This document shows positions 32,729-42,958 of a stretch of 42,958 bases of DNA, in pieces (the stretch's first letter is position 1; each line of letters opens with the position of its first letter). The stretch is from Phlebiopsis flavidoalba (Eukaryota > Basidiomycota > Agaricomycetes > Polyporales > Phanerochaetaceae): assembly GCA_035772785.1 (NCBI GenBank), contig JAOCPU010000104.1, forward strand, positions 1-42,958. The letters are read 5' to 3'. The notes under the pieces were generated by a model. That model worked only from the letters and a program-made list of their open reading frames with translations. It searched no databases and was not told where the DNA came from. A program made the position numbers and the translations under genes.

Positions 32729-33042
32729 TTTCCTTCTTGTTGAAATAGATCTGTTTGAGGTGCGTATGAGAGGGTATATGGCAGCAAAGGCAGAGTATAA
32801 AGACGAGTGACGACGGGCGCGGTGGAGGCGAGGGTGTGGGTGCCGTCGTGCACGATTTAAGAAGCGCGCTCCGCACTAACGACGTAAGCGGGGAAAGTCA
32901 GCGAGATCATTGAGCCGCCATCAGAACTGATCGACCCCTCCTACGGGGGGTTTTCAAATGATTCGGCCCGCCTCCTCACTCTGCTTCCGTCAATTCCTCT
33001 CCTCACCCACAAACTGAGTAGCGAACAAAAAGAGAAAGAAAG
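32729..33042. promoter_or_regulatory. Divergent intergenic promoter region
   Basis: About 315 bp separate the start of the NIPSNAP gene (minus) from that of the putative glycosyltransferase (plus). A possible TATA-like AGTATAAAG lies near 32793. The region must hold both promoters unless the starts are misplaced. Confidence 0.4.
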
Positions 33043-34678
33043 ATGGCTGAACCGTCCGCGACGCGACTTCGTGGTGTGGTTGCTCGCTGCGCTGTGGTCG
33101 CGTGGCTCGCGTCGACGTGGGGCCTCGGGCGGGACCGTGCTGATTGGCACGGTGCCCAAATATCGCAGCGTCTCGCCACCCCTTCTGTCCGGCCCCCCGT
33201 CTATCGACGCGTGGGTCTCCCTAGCACACTGCTCGCACCTGCTCGACACAGCGCCCGACACGACCGCCGTGGTGCTCAACTGGTCGCGGTTCGCGAACGT
33301 ACTCCAGATCGCGTCGCTCTCCTGAGTGCTCGCCGCCTCTGGGAAAACGTTGTGTCGGGTCGTCGCGAGCGTGTTCATTTGGAATAACGACCGCCCCCAG
33401 CGGGTGGCCCTAGGAGTACGGAAAGCCTAAACGCATCGCGAAAAATACTCGCCCGGTCCAGAGTGTTTCTTACATCTTTCACTTCTGTTAGGATTTCGCA
33501 GGTCACGGGATATGGCCCCGGGGCTAAATTACAGATCCACAACTCGGCGGAGAACCTCTACTTCGGGGGCCCGGTTCTCCGCGTGCGCGCAGGGCGACGA
33601 CTTGCGTTCTGTTTCGGGGTGCAGGTGCGGCGCCCCTGTTTTCATCCTCGGTGTTCACAAACGCGACATCCCACCCCCGCCCCGCGCCTGCCAGCTATGG
33701 ACGCACTATACTCGTCCCCCCGGAGATCATCCTCTCTCATTCTACAAACGCGACGCGGCGTGGCTCTGTCCGAGACCCCCGCGCCGCGATTCCACCTCCT
33801 GCCGGCGCACGAGCACCTCTCGACGGCCCTGCGCACTGCGTGCGCGCGGGCGCCGTACACACCTCATTTGCGTGGCTCGGGCACGGCCCGCTGTTCCCCC
33901 GCGCGAGGCCGAGCAGTTCCTCGCGCTCGATGCACACTCTCAACGCGTCCGAGGCGGAGCTCGCAAATGGCGGACAACTACTTCACGATCCTGAAGAACC
34001 GCGTGCCCGAGACATGGCAGGACCAGGGCGTCGCGCTCGGCGGCGGCACGCCCTTCACCGTCGGCGACGCAGGCGCGGCCCGCAACGCGCTCCACATCGT
34101 ACATCCTCCCTCTCCCGCATGCATACAGCACAACTGACCTCCCGCCGGACCAGCGGCCGCGCCTCCGCGTACCTAGCCGTGATCCTAGAGCGCACTGATA
34201 GCGACGCGCTGCCGTACGTCGCGCACCATGGCCCGCGTGGGCCCGACGGGCCATCAGTGCGCGCGCGCAGCGTGCCGGCACGCCCGCTGTGTGCTCGCGA
34301 CGAACGTCCCGCTGGTCCCGGCGGGCCTTGGTGCGCCCGCGGGTGGGCCCTGGGACGTGCTCGGCGTCGAGGCGCACCGGCGCGCGCGGCTTGCAAATAG
34401 GACGGTGGAGGTGTATCTGGAACATCCGCTTTCTGCTGCGGGTGGATGGAGATGCGGGGACTTGGTTTGAGAGTGATGGAGGTACGTGCGCCGGAGTTCT
34501 GCGCGTTTGGTGGTGAAGCTTAATGTTCGGGGTTATCGGTGCAGATGCCGTCGCAGGCGAGTACGTGGATGCTTGATTATTTCGGGGAATTGGAGGCGGC
34601 CGCGTGGCGGTTTGTCGTCGTCGTTGACGATGCGACGCGGCGGCCCGTTGGGTCTTGGAGAAGAGCGAGGTCGTGTAA
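33043..34678 (+). CDS. Putative membrane-anchored glycosyltransferase, GT64 (exostosin)-like
   Basis: The ATG at 33043 is followed by a hydrophobic stretch (VVARCAVVAWLASTWGL) that would form an N-terminal membrane anchor. Next, in a neighbouring frame, are GGTVLIGTVPKYRSVSPPLL, TTAVVLNWSRFANVLQI, and ASVFIWNND, which resembles the VVWNN strand of exostosin-type GT64 domains. After an intron ending at 33491 come DFAGHG, IHNSAENLYF, RFSACAQGDD, PPEII, VHTSFAWLGHGPLF and MADNYFTILKNRVPETWQDQ (from 33967). Further on are LAVILER, CVLATNVPLVP, DVLGVEAHRRARLANRTVE, WFESDGG and RFVVVVDDATRR, ending WVLEKSEVV and stop at 34676-34678. The linear order is coherent over 1.6 kb despite frame breaks. The GT64 link rests on the WNN and DD-type motifs only, and the family name could be wrong. 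Confidence 0.6.
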
Positions 34679-36145
34679 GCCTGCTTCGAGCAGACTTACT
34701 CGATCCAGCCCCGGACGCTTACGTAAGCGCGTCCGTGTTCCTTCTGCTCCTCGTCGTTGTCTCGTTTTCACTAGTCTACCACCACCGCCTCGTTTGTACA
34801 TACTCTCAGCTAGTCTCGTAGTCGAATAGAGCGCGGTCCCAATAACCTAGAGCCCGAGTCCGATCCCCGTGCTGCGCTCAGCGCCAGTGTTCCCCGCTCG
34901 GCCAGCAGGGTTCCACTTTTTTTTTATTGTCTACCGCTCGCTCGCTCGCTCTCGTTGTTTTCCCTCCTACCCAACTACTCCCTCGCGCTGGACAACCAGG
35001 ACGCTCCCCGGTTCACACGCAAAACTGCCACTGCGCAGGACCTGCCGATTCTCGGCCGCTCTGGCTGACCCGACGCGCCGCAAGCCGCGAGACCGCACTG
35101 TCTCTGCAGACACTGCACGCCGGGCTTCAGGTGCGCATACACCACCACTTCCAATCCCAGCACCATCCCTCGCCCCTCATCTGCCACTCCAACTCGAAAT
35201 CTCCCCTCCACGCCAACCTCCGAAGTGCCCGAGCAGACCTCCTTCGCCACCATCTCGAGGCAGGACCCGAGAACCCTTGACCGTGGCCAGTCTCGCTCTG
35301 GCTCTCGCGATCGGCCCCCGCACGAGAAAAAGTCTGTTCCTGGGGTCAAACGCGGCTCTGGGATGAAGCTCTCGCTCCCGACTCTCCAGGCTTTCCGCCT
35401 GATTGGGCAGTGCACTCCGTCCTGCTGCTTTCAAGGACATGGATAGCGCGCGCTGTGAAGACGCCTTCGAGGGCTACGAGGACCTTACCGGTGAGACACT
35501 ACGTGTGTCAAGACGAAGATTTTGCAGGCTTGGTCTCAAGCTGGAATGCGCCTTCGTTGCCGCCTGCACTTGGGGGCGGACAACCGTGCTGAGCTCAAAG
35601 CACTACTTTGTCATGGAAGGACTTCACGCAGCGGCCTCTGCGAGCGTTTCATTGCTTCCAACTGGGCGGGTTTGAGGCTCTCGAGGCGTTCTACTCCCAT
35701 TCGTCAAGGCTCCCCGACCTTTTCCTGCCTTTGTCGCGCTCGGTTGCAGGCCAGCACGCAACAACCTGGTTAGCGCTGGTACGGCGTATGCCATCTCTGG
35801 ATGACACCATGTTGAAGAACCATATCCTTTTCTTCTGTGCTCCCCGCCTCCGTCGTCGCGTCTTAGCCATTCCCGACTTCAGGCTTCATGAAGTCAAGGT
35901 CGACCGTGCCTCATCAATACCCTGTCCTCTACGTGGGGCATCCATGGTAGAAGACGGAGCGACCGTTGGTGCGTTCGTGCAACTCCCTCTCGTCCTCAGC
36001 TTGTTGGACCCTCCTCCAGTCTGTTGACTGCTTCTCACCCTCTGTCTCACCGCTCTCCGATGCAGTAGAACGTCAGCACCTCCGGGACGTGAAGGGTTGT
36101 TTTCACTGTCGCCTCCACCCTGGGCTCTCCTTAGTGAAGACAGGG
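34679..36145. other. No recognisable gene; possible unidentified exons
   Basis: Pyrimidine-rich sequence around 34915-35000 and Pro/Arg-rich chance frames to about 35370. At 35500-35950 several overlapping frames look somewhat protein-like (for example FHCFQLGGFEALEAFYSHSS in one frame), but none gives a family. I cannot choose a strand or exon structure. Confidence 0.3.
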
Positions 36146-36269
36146 GTAAACCCCCCGGGTGTCCAGGAGTCAACCCCTACCCCTACCCGCCAGAAACCCC
36201 TACCGACCCAGCAGGGGTACGGGTTTTGGAAGGGTACTGAGGGGTACGGGTCCGACCCGCGGGTTTAGC
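36146..36269. repeat. 124-bp near-palindromic repeat
   Basis: Left end GTAAACCCCCCGGGT (36146-36160) and right end ACCCGCGGGTTTAGC (36255-36269) are near-perfect inverted copies. Inside, CCCCTACCCCTACCC faces GGGGTACGGG. The whole unit could fold into one long stem, as in very small non-autonomous DNA elements. It lies 80 bp left of the larger element. Confidence 0.55.
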
Positions 36270-36350
36270 GCCCACACGTGCTTACCAAGCGCCCAACTAC
36301 GTAGAGCCCAGCGGAGCGCTCGATGCAGGTTAGTGCAGCCACCGGGTCAT

Positions 36351-36376
36351 CAGGGAAAAATCCAGCCATTATTTAA
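36351..36376 (+). repeat. Left terminal inverted repeat
   Basis: CAGGGAAAAATCC followed by AGCCATTATTTAA. It pairs with the right end with one length difference in the A run and a few mismatches. Confidence 0.7.
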
Positions 36377-36789
36377 CGTTTTTTTTAACAGTTGAACACC
36401 CAGCGAATGCAGCTAATGACTGAGCATTCGCCAGGCATTATTTACTATCGTGCCTCTGATTCGTTCATTTCTGCATTCGCTGCATTCGCCAGCCATTTGC
36501 CAAGGCATTATCTCATCTGGAAATTTAGTAATTAGATGCATTTATGTATTTTGTATGTTTTACTATTTGTTTCATTCATCTATTATACACATTCAATCAC
36601 TTGGCTGGTTTAATATATCACATTATTAGGCAGTTTATACTTCTTCTACTCTTGACCAAGTTTACATCATTAGACAGTTTGTGATTCATTCTTACCATCT
36701 AATACCAATGCAGCACTCATTCAGACCATTGTATATGTAAACATTGAATGCTCATTATAAAGAAATGGTACAAACATAGAGGGATCAGC

Positions 36790-37400
36790 CCTCGTCATGC
36801 TGTAGTTGGCCTTGTCGCGCTCTCGCTGGCCTTTGTCGTGTTTGTAATTGACGCTGTGGCTGTCCTCGTGCTTGTCCTTGCTGTGCTTGTCCTCGCCGTG
36901 CTGTGGCCGTCCTCGCCGTGCTGTGGCCGTCCTCTTACATGCGCCGTGCTGTGGCCGTCCTCGTCGTAGTCGTTGTAGGTTGTCGGCGCCGTGTAGTCGT
37001 TGTCGTCGCGCCGTAGTTATCCTTGTCGTGGGCATCCCCGTCGTGAGTCATTCTGGTCGCGCCCAGCGGGTCATCCTCGTCGGGCCCATCCTCGTCGGGC
37101 CCATCCTCGTCTGTGCTGTGGTTGTCTTCGTCGTGGTTTTCCTCGTCGCGGTCGTTCTCGTCGCGCCGTGGCCGTCCTCGTCCTGCTCGTCCCCGCCGTG
37201 GGGTGTTTCTCGCTGCGCCGGGGTCTCCTCGTCGGGCGCATCCTCGTCGTGCCGTGGCAGTCGTACACTCCGCGCCGTCCGCGCCGTGCTGTGGTCGTCC
37301 TCGTGCGTGGTCGTGCCTCGTCGCGGCGGGTGGCCGTCGTATGCTCCACGCTACCCGCGCCGCGTCAAAACGGTTTGTACACGTCCAATGGCTGTCCTTA
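36790..37400. repeat. Degenerate GC-rich minisatellite inside the element
   Basis: Words such as GTCCTCG, CCGTGCTGTGGCC and CGTCGTG recur. Between about 36893 and 36965 the unit is close to 21 bp (CCGTGCTGTGGCCGTCCTCG). The long open frames across it (for example 36848-37750) follow from the lack of A/T stop words and have Val/Leu/Arg-biased composition, so I do not call them genes. Confidence 0.65.
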
Positions 37401-38873
37401 TTCTCGTCCTTCTAGTCATCGTTCTTGTTGTGTTTGTCCACATCGGAGCTGTTCGCGTCGGGTTGCGGTCGTTCTTCTTCGTCGCGCTGTTCTTGTCGTA
37501 CGCGTGCCTCAGTCTGCTTCATTTTCGTCTTCATCGGCATCGTGGCCGGTGTCGTTGTGGGGTGAAGTGGGGATGGTCCGGTTTGCCTCACAGGCGTCTT
37601 CGGTATCCGTATTTCTTTCTGCGCACGGGCAAGGCCTGTGGAGGGGGGGAGTGGTTGGACGACAAGGAAGGGGACGCACCTGGGGGCCCCGCCGACCGCG
37701 GCGGCCTTGCGACGGCGGAGACGACTAACATTGAGAAGAGTTTACTGTGAACTGATTTCTCACCTTTTTTTAGATAGGGTTTCGGGCACTCTTGAAGGGG
37801 CGCGTCACTGGGGAATTCAGCTCGGTGTGCGGGGGCGCGCGAGAGCCAGCCGCGCACCTGTGACCAACGAGTCCGTAGACTCGTCTGTATCTACCTGCCC
37901 ATACCATCATCTAATATGACCGGAGCACCTTCATTAAACCCTGCGATGCTCGCCACTCAGCGAGCATTGGCCGTTCTTGAAGTAGCGGCGAGGGGGCCGA
38001 TGTGGTTGAGGTCGAGCGTGGCGCGTGTTGAACGGCGGCTGGGCGAGGAGAGTGGGCGGCGAAAGTGGGAAAGAGGGAGGAGAGAGGGTTAAGGGACTTC
38101 CATTAGAAGTGCCCTAAAGTCAGAAAGAAAGTAACACAAGCCGCCGTTCTCGTGAACGACGGCGGAGGATGATGGGGCGAGAGACAGAGCGTCACGGGCG
38201 CTCCGGACGTTCAACCTCGACGCGTGAGCGCAAGCGCCCTACCAGGCCGTCTGACCCTGCAGGGCCTCCTGCATAATTCCCCTATTGGGGGTAGTATGGG
38301 GATTGCTGGGTACAAACCGGTCCGGCCCGGAGGGCGGCCGCTCCGAAAATTATGGGGTGTACAAAAGTCCCGAAATTTGGCTCGAGGACCGATGTTTTGG
38401 CGGGTAAACAAACGACCCTGGCCTGCGAGCAGGGTCTTTAAGGCCGTCAGGTCCAGGAGTACAAGCCGGAGCCTTGGGTTCAGTACTGCAAGCTCGGCGC
38501 TGTTGTAACCTGACGTCCACAGTCAATTGCTATGTGGTAAGAAGGAGCATCAGAGGAGAAACTAAGCCGTGTTTTGACGGGCCACCCACCGTGTGGTCGG
38601 CCTGCGTTTGGGCGTTGTTCTTAAGTCGGGCCCTTGGACATCAACCGACCCATCTTGGGAGAGAATTAGTGTAAATCTATCCGTCTCCGTGGCAGACCGT
38701 GGCTGACCATATTAGGCCCATGTGTGATGGCAGTCGGGCTGTGTAAATCGTACTCCTGGCTCTCATGTTTTTTCATAGGATAAATATGTTTTGTTTGTAT
38801 GTAGCCTAGGCCTCCCTCATCTAGTGCAACGTGCATGCAACAGCCAGATTCTCCATTCTACATGTCGGGGCGT

Positions 38874-38914
38874 TTTAAAAAAAAAAAAAAACGCATAGAA
38901 AAAGGGGGGGGGGG
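38874..38914. repeat. Homopolymer pair: A run then G run
   Basis: About 15 A followed within 20 bases by about 10 G. Simple sequence inside the transposon-like element. Lengths are likely to be unreliable. Confidence 0.6.
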
Positions 38915-40336
38915 TGAAACAAACTACAATCATTGTCCCAAGTATGTCTCACGCTTTCTCCTACAATGTTTCAAAGCGATGCCATAAAGGCGCAGAGGAA
39001 ATCCACAGTCATGGTCCCGTGCTGGCAGTACTCGCCGATGTCACTAAGTACTGGGCTGGAGCCTTGCTGAAAAACTTCAGTAAATGCCTCAATTTGAGTG
39101 CTATGCCTAGGGCTGTCCCCAATGGAAGTGCCTTAGCATGTATATAATGCCTCTCCGGCAATTATAAGAATATTTCTATTTATTTTTCTGGCGATTTTCT
39201 AATAATTAATTTTGATTTTTCTGGCGAATTTTTGGGGGATATATGCGGTCTGCGGATACAAATCGGTCCCTGTCGGGGGGTGCCGAGTACCCATCCGGGT
39301 ACAAATGGGATCAAATCATCCGCGGTACAAACGTGTGGACAAAATGGCGATCGGACCTTCACTCGAGGGGATATGCAGGGGGCCTGTCGTGACTCGCGCG
39401 TACAAGCGCGTCCCCTGCTCGACTACCACTGCCGCCGCCTGCACCCGTCGGCCGTCGTTGCGACGTGTGAGAACGTCGGTCACCTCTTGCTCTTTCACTC
39501 TTGCAGCAGGGCACCCTTTTGTGGTGCTCTTTATCAACTTCGCCCTTCACCCTCAACATTGGATGTCCGACGGCCCGTCGATCTCCCTTCGGAACCCCGC
39601 GCCAACGCGGTCGCGCCTAATAGTCTGGCTTGCCTCTGAACCCTCCAGCCACGGCCTATCACCACCCCACCGGATATCCGAGGACGGGCCACAACATTCA
39701 TAGTTGGGTCCAGGGACGGTGCCGCGGGCAGGTTGCCGATTACTCGTGGTGCAGTCGATTCCGGCCGTCCTGCGGGACGAGAGCACGAAGCCTGCGGGGC
39801 TTCTACGGCAACACGGTGGAAAGTACGACCGCCGCTCCTATTTGTCTTTGCATGCGAGCCCCTAGCCACAGCCGCTTGCACGCGGTATGTGCAACGCAGA
39901 CGCGTTTATCGTCGGCGTTTTCTGCACGCTCACCGACGCTCCCCCGCCTCCTGCGGCTATGGTCAGCACCCGTCACAAGCCGCGCCCCGGCCACCTCTCG
40001 GCTGCTTTTGTCGCCGTGCGAAGTCCCCACGGCACTGTGTCCCTTACCCCCACTCAGGCGCATCCTCCCTGCCGAGACTGCACGCTCCGCTCATCGCCCG
40101 GTTTTGGTGCTCTACGATCTCGCTCTCGCTGCCCCGCTGGAGCCATCCCATTCTTCCAGCCCTGCCCTCACGGTGCCTACGCCCTCCAGCCCTCGACTCT
40201 CCTCGCCCCCGCCATCCACGGCACGCGACGGCGGCCTTCCGCTCCTCCGCACTTGGTACTCTGGTGGTCAACACAGTGCCCGTCCCCACGTCATAGGGCG
40301 GCCATTTGCTTGTTAGCCAATAACAACTATGGGGTA

Positions 40337-40576
40337 TCATTTCCTCATCACGGCCACCACGCTGTTGCTGTCGCCATCCACCTCTGCGCGATAATTGTGT
40401 GTTTCTCCACGGTAGCGACCTCGTCTCCAGGAGTCATTGTCGATCTTGTCCTTTGCGCACCGATTGCATCTGCTGCCCTTGTCTCCACAACTTCCACAAC
40501 TTTGACATTTTGTACATACTTTGTAGTTAAACTGCATCCTCTCAAAATAGCTGTGAAGGCCCTTAGGTTTAGGCAA
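40337..40576 (-). CDS. Short Cys-rich frame, possible zinc-finger remnant of a transposase
   Basis: A 79-codon frame carries LHSYFERMQF followed by a cluster of CxxC pairs (CTKCQSCGSC, then CNRC). An aromatic-rich segment before paired cysteines is loosely like the BED finger that begins hAT transposases. Its place, just inside the right AT-rich end and pointing inwards, is where such a gene would start. Nothing downstream on the same strand reads as a catalytic domain. Chance cannot be excluded. Confidence 0.2.
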   Translation of the reverse strand: MPKPKGLHSYFERMQFNYKVCTKCQSCGSCGDKGSRCNRCAKDKIDNDSWRRGRYRGETHNYRAEVDGDSNSVVAVMRK

Positions 40577-40992
40577 TGAGAGTTTATAATTGCATATCCA
40601 TACACACCAAACTGAAACACTAACAGCTTGTTGAATTGTAGTATAAACTCAAGAATATTGTGTTTAATGGAGTAAACTAATAGCAAATGTCTAGCAAACT
40701 GTATGGTAATTGCACTAATAAGAAGTAATGGCCTGAATGTAAAAATGACAAAACAGCCAAATAACTATGAATTAATCATGAATGCCCAAATGAAAGGTAA
40801 TAGTCAAATAGAGTGGATAATGAAAAAAGAACATGCTAATGCACAGGTAAATCCCACTAATTGTTGAAAGGTTGGATAATGACTGGCGAATGCAGAAAGC
40901 AGTGGCAAACTTGTGGCGAATGCAGCGAATGCAACGAATTGCAAGGTGAATTGCAACAAATGATTTGGAAACTGTTGAGCATTAATTAATGT

Positions 40993-41019
40993 TTAAATAA
41001 TGGGAGGATTTTTTTCCTG
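40993..41019 (-). repeat. Right terminal inverted repeat
   Basis: TTAAATAATGGGAGGATTT then TTTTCCTG, the inverted partner of the left end at 36351-36376. Confidence 0.7.
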
Positions 41020-41449
41020 TATGGGCCACCACCTTCCCTCGCACCTCATCTTCGCGACGCCGTTTCCGTACGACCCTCACGCAAAGCGCACGACAGAGGT
41101 GTATCAACTCGAAGGTGTAACAGAGATCCATATCTGCATGGTATGGCAGGGGTCGCGGGCGCGGGAGAGTTTACATGGCGCCGTGGGGGCACGACGAGGG
41201 ATTCGGGAGACTCGGCGGTGTAAACAAAAAACAATATGCATGCATGCATCGGCTGGTGATAGGTACATCGCAAGTCATTTACGCGGAAGGGAAGTGGCTA
41301 ACAGTGGCGGGGTGGTCTATGCCCTCACAGTGCCATTGGAACCGACGCCGCCGACCGCTGGCGGACTCCGCAGCGTAGGCGTGGCCACACCGGGCGAGCT
41401 AGGTCACCCAGTGCGACGCGGCGTGAGGCCATCACCAGAAGAGCTGGCC

Positions 41450-42958
41450 ACGAGACGGCAGTGAACAGACGGCCGTCATCGCGATCGGCCATGAGACAGC
41501 CAAACAAGATCGCCAGCGACGACGCAAATAGCCGAGCACGCGCCTTGGCCATTAACTAAGCGGCTAGAAACGAGACAGCTACGAACGGACGGCTGCAACG
41601 AGATGGTCAGCGAACAGCACTGCCACCAGATAAGAAGCCCAACGAGGACGAATGGGGACAGCATCAACAAGGCGCCAGCGACGAGAACGTTGCAGCAGGA
41701 CGTCACATGGCCATGCGCGGGCGCACGCACCAGCGACGACGGACGGCGCGGCGCAATCACCTACGACACACGGCTCGGGACGCCCACCCGACGCGACGAA
41801 CACACGACAGGAGACGAATCAACGACTAACGGAAACAGGGAGCGGCGCCAGCAGCGACTATCAAACCGACGAACATTCGCAGTGATACTGCCTGGCGGGA
41901 TCGAGCTGTGCTCGGTTTTTGGCACTTCACCAGCGACACGCACTATGAAGGCTCTTGTCGCCTGCCGGCACCGAACGACAGCACGATGCGGAGACAGCCG
42001 CCAATTGACGTGACTCGACAGGGGAATGGGACAAGGCGACTAACAGCAGCGGCGCATGCACCCAGCGACCGCACCGGGACGCGGCGCACCACCATATCAA
42101 CGCACGGCGTGGGACACCGCAGCATCGACGAAGCACCGCGATGGGATACAGAGCCAGCGACTAACGTCCGCGATACAAAGCGCCTGCCCGCCAAAGAACC
42201 GACACAGGCTGGTCAAGCGACGCACGGCCGCCTGGCGCTACCACCCAGGGACCGCCACGTCGGTGACATCCTCCACCAACAACGAACGCGCTGTCAGAAG
42301 TCCTCACAGGCAAAAAAAAACGAACGGCGAACGTGACAAGCGGCGCACTACGACAAGGAGGCTAGACCAAGCGAACAATCAACACGGCGCGTCGCAATAA
42401 CACGAAGCGACGCACGCATAGAGCGTGGGACGGACGCCAGAGCGAACAAACGGCCGCAAGAGGACGGCCTTAGAAGTGACAGAAGGGGTTCGGCGTCACG
42501 TCAGACCAGACGACGCACGGCGCGAGCGCCCCATCCACAGACGCACTGCAATGCGGACCCCCGGACCAGCGCACGACACTCCGCATGCTGGCAGGCCAGG
42601 GTCGTCGGTGTACATCGCGTGGGAGCGCCTCTAACTCTACCGAACAGCGCACGCAAGAAGACCAACCACGCAAAGAACGGACTGCGGGAACGACCTACCC
42701 AGCAGACGAAACGTCGAGTGGACATCACCTACCGACGAACGGCGCAGAAGGCCCGTGAACTCGAAAAAAAGACGAACGCCGCGGGACACCCCCAACCCGA
42801 CGACACGTCGGGGGTAAACATCACCACCGAACGAAGCGGCGCTAGAATTGCCACCACCGACGAACGTCGGCAGGAAGTACACCAGCAACAAACCGGCGCA
42901 GGAGGTCGCTCTCGACGAACGGCGCACGATACCAGCAGCAACGAACGAGGCGAGCAGC
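41450..42958. repeat. Degenerate GACGAACGGCGC-type minisatellite running to the window end
   Basis: Words such as CCAGCGACGA, CGAACGGCGCA, GAGACGG and ACGACG recur at irregular spacing for 1.5 kb. Their reverse complements resemble the words in the tract at 36.8-37.4 kb, so the two tracts seem to be the same sequence class in opposite orientation. Open frames here are by-products of the composition. The tract continues beyond the window. Confidence 0.6.

Larger units (their letters stand above)
36351..41019. mobile_element. 4.67-kb DNA-transposon-like element with terminal inverted repeats, probably non-autonomous
   Basis: The left end begins CAGGGAAAAATCC-AGCC-ATTATTTAA. The reverse complement of the right end begins CAGGAAAAAAATCC-TCCC-ATTATTTAA. 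Similarity continues further in, with AACAGTT at comparable depth, then clusters of GCATTCGC words and about 300 bp of AT-rich DNA at each end. The interior holds a GC-rich minisatellite (36.8-37.4 kb) and further unassigned DNA (37.4-40.3 kb), with no clear transposase. A CAGGG end recalls hAT-type elements, but the flanking eight bases (CGGGTCAT and TATGGGCC) do not form a duplication, so the superfamily is open. A short Cys-rich frame near the right end could be a transposase remnant. Confidence 0.65.

Noticed and set aside
36848..37750. 300-codon open frame on the + strand
   Set aside because: It lies over a degenerate minisatellite, with extreme Val/Leu/Arg/Ser composition and overlapping long frames on the other strand. 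Open only because stop words are rare in this sequence.
39630..40316. 228-codon + frame inside the transposon-like element
   Set aside because: Pro/Ser/Arg-rich, and an overlapping second frame is equally open. No domain and no splice context. Kept only as unassigned interior DNA.
36343..41027. Target-site duplication that would place the large element in hAT or another superfamily
   Set aside because: The eight bases on each side (CGGGTCAT and TATGGGCC) do not match, and no shorter convincing duplication is visible.
42400..42958. Telomere or subtelomere at the right end
   Set aside because: No TTAGGG-type array is seen. The tract is an irregular GACGAACGG-type repeat and continues out of the window, so no chromosome end can be claimed.

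Overview
The window looks like a gene-containing stretch of a filamentous basidiomycete chromosome, most likely Agaricomycotina. Genes are split by short GT-AG introns (about 44-91 nt), coding DNA is GC-rich, and the recognisable proteins are eukaryotic: enolase, a UTP-B subunit (Utp13), a forkhead factor, and a NIPSNAP protein. The order or genus cannot be told from what is visible.

Almost every recognisable gene, including single-copy housekeeping genes such as enolase and Utp13, is broken by 1-2 base insertions or deletions while both sides of each break still read as conserved protein. I take this as residual sequencing error rather than gene death. Gene limits below join exons across frames, so internal exon edges are approximate where a break lies nearby.

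Layout. 1-11.3 kb: gene-poor, less GC-rich DNA with an orphan ubiquitin-like/zinc-finger fragment (0.8-1.5 kb), a few weak exon-like remnants and two clusters of a GGGCGAA motif. 11.3-16.5 kb: the most interesting locus, two paralogous genes in the same orientation. Each encodes a signal peptide, a His/Lys/Gly-rich segment and a tandem array (8 and 11 copies) of a roughly 31-33-residue unit ending in Lys-Arg. They share promoter, leader and 5'UTR-intron structure and flank an unrecognised multi-exon gene. They look like secreted multi-peptide precursors cut by a Kex2-type protease. 17.0-20.5 kb: a 1.5-1.7 kb direct duplication of unknown nature. 20.7-34.7 kb: a compact housekeeping block: enolase (-), Utp13 (-), an inverted-repeat element, a forkhead factor (-), a NIPSNAP protein (-), and divergently from it a putative GT64-like membrane glycosyltransferase (+). 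36.1-43 kb: repeat territory, with a 124-bp palindromic repeat, a 4.67-kb element bounded by terminal inverted repeats, GC-rich degenerate minisatellite DNA inside it, and related minisatellite-like DNA in the opposite orientation running to the window end.

The housekeeping genes show no operon-like link to each other. The only plausible functional unit is the repeat-precursor pair with its leader, and possibly the gene between them.
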